A stretch of 64,000 nucleotides of DNA from Actinomycetospora sp. TBRC 11914. GTDB taxonomy: Bacteria > Actinomycetota > Actinomycetes > Mycobacteriales > Pseudonocardiaceae. The first letter of the stretch is position 1. Each line of letters opens with the position of its first letter. The notes under the pieces are model-generated. The model ran no database searches and had not been told where the DNA came from. It saw nothing but the letters and a program-made list of their open reading frames with translations. Positions 63,737-64,000 of this stretch are shown here, one piece after another. The stretch is taken from NCBI RefSeq assembly GCF_012933465.1, contig NZ_JABBND010000004.1:186001-250000 (forward strand), given 5' to 3'. Position numbers and translations under genes: made by a program.

Positions 63737-64000
63737 TCAGCCCCGGGCGCGCTGCTTGATCCGGGCGGTGAGCTCCTGGACCTGCTCGTAGGTCCGGCGC
63801 CGCTCGGCCATCTCCTTGCGGATCTTCTTGTCCGCGTGCATGACCGTGGTGTGGTCGCGGTTGCCGAAGGTCTGCCCGATCCGCGGCAGGGAGAGGTCGG
63901 TCAGCTCGCGGCAGAGGTACATCGCGATCTGCCGCGCGAGGGCCAGCGCCTTCGTCTTGCCCGGACCGGTGAGGTCGTCGATGGAGACGCCGTAGAACTC
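63737..64000 (-). CDS. dnaA: chromosomal replication initiator DnaA, 3' end (truncated by window)
   Basis: The last 87 codons are visible, entering from the right edge. They encode domain IV, the DNA-binding helix-turn-helix: [22 protein letters not shown], then [23 protein letters not shown], the DnaA signature, and the end [19 protein letters not shown]. It binds DnaA boxes and starts replication. The start lies outside the window. Confidence 0.93.
   Translation of the reverse strand, partial: EFYGVSIDDLTGPGKTKALALARQIAMYLCRELTDLSLPRIGQTFGNRDHTTVMHADKKIRKEMAERRRTYEQVQELTARIKQRARG

Noticed and set aside
63157..63791. Open frames across the dnaA-dnaN gap
   Set aside because: They lie in the expected oriC position, have no domain pattern and overlap DnaA-box-like sites.

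Overview
The window is about 64 kb of very GC-rich DNA from an actinobacterial chromosome. Its right end carries the replication-origin gene cluster on the minus strand: dnaA (3' end only), a probable oriC, dnaN, a gnd-type dehydrogenase, recF, the DUF721/DciA gene, gyrB, gyrA, a DUF3566 membrane protein and tRNA-Ile. That order, with Lsr2, a DLW-39 peptide, a DUF5313 protein, leaderless-looking starts and many GTG starts, points to the Mycobacteriales/Pseudonocardiales group. A Pseudonocardia-like organism is my inference.

Region 1 (1-9.1 kb, plus strand) holds metabolic genes: a zinc-independent quinone reductase, a ChoD-like GMC oxidoreductase, peptidase E overlapping a CodA-like amidohydrolase, and a 991-residue FAD/Fe-S D-2-hydroxyacid dehydrogenase with a DUF5313 gene. 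Region 2 (9.1-24.8 kb) is mixed: a divergent TetR/FAD-monooxygenase pair, a lipoprotein hydrolase, a GT39-like mannosyltransferase, a two-gene restriction-modification system (BglII-type nuclease plus MT-A70 methylase), map, SDR, a Baeyer-Villiger-type monooxygenase, an amidase and VOC proteins. Three copies of a 76-77 bp palindromic element lie here at gene ends and supply stop codons, and in one case possibly a start codon.

Region 3 (24.8-33.7 kb) is a phenylacetate catabolic cluster. paaABCDE, a PaaZ-type fusion and paaI run as one tightly overlapping operon, with a divergent 3-hydroxyacyl-CoA dehydrogenase (PaaH-like) upstream and an AraC regulator downstream. The 0.75 kb between paaH and paaA carries five 72-73 bp tandem repeats and a paired operator-like palindrome.

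Region 4 (33.8-47.1 kb) has an MFS gene, an ArsR-AHSA1-TIGR03083-type cassette, then an island-like block up to tRNA-Ala. The block contains a ZIP metal transporter, a DUF305 lipoprotein, a DUF6153-like protein, DedA, a MacB-like ABC transporter, a BlaI/M56 repressor-protease pair and an MFS exporter. Truncated copies of the DUF305 and DedA 3' ends sit at its left edge. Three copies of a TCTAC-N6-GTAGA palindrome mark the ABC-transporter and blaI promoters, suggesting one BlaI-controlled unit.

Region 5 (47-51 kb) separates tRNA-Ala from tRNA-Ile. It holds a parS-like palindrome, a DLW-39 micro-ORF, a hydrolase, a Tm-1-like/PEP-hydrolase-like gene pair (a split version of the tomato Tm-1 architecture) and lsr2. 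Region 6 (51-64 kb) is the gyrase/replication cluster. It is unusual in having an FkbM-like methyltransferase and about 0.5 kb of imperfect 82-94 bp repeats between gyrA and gyrB. A cluster of DnaA-box-like sites lies inside the 5' end of dciA, and a separate pair lies at 18.77 kb.
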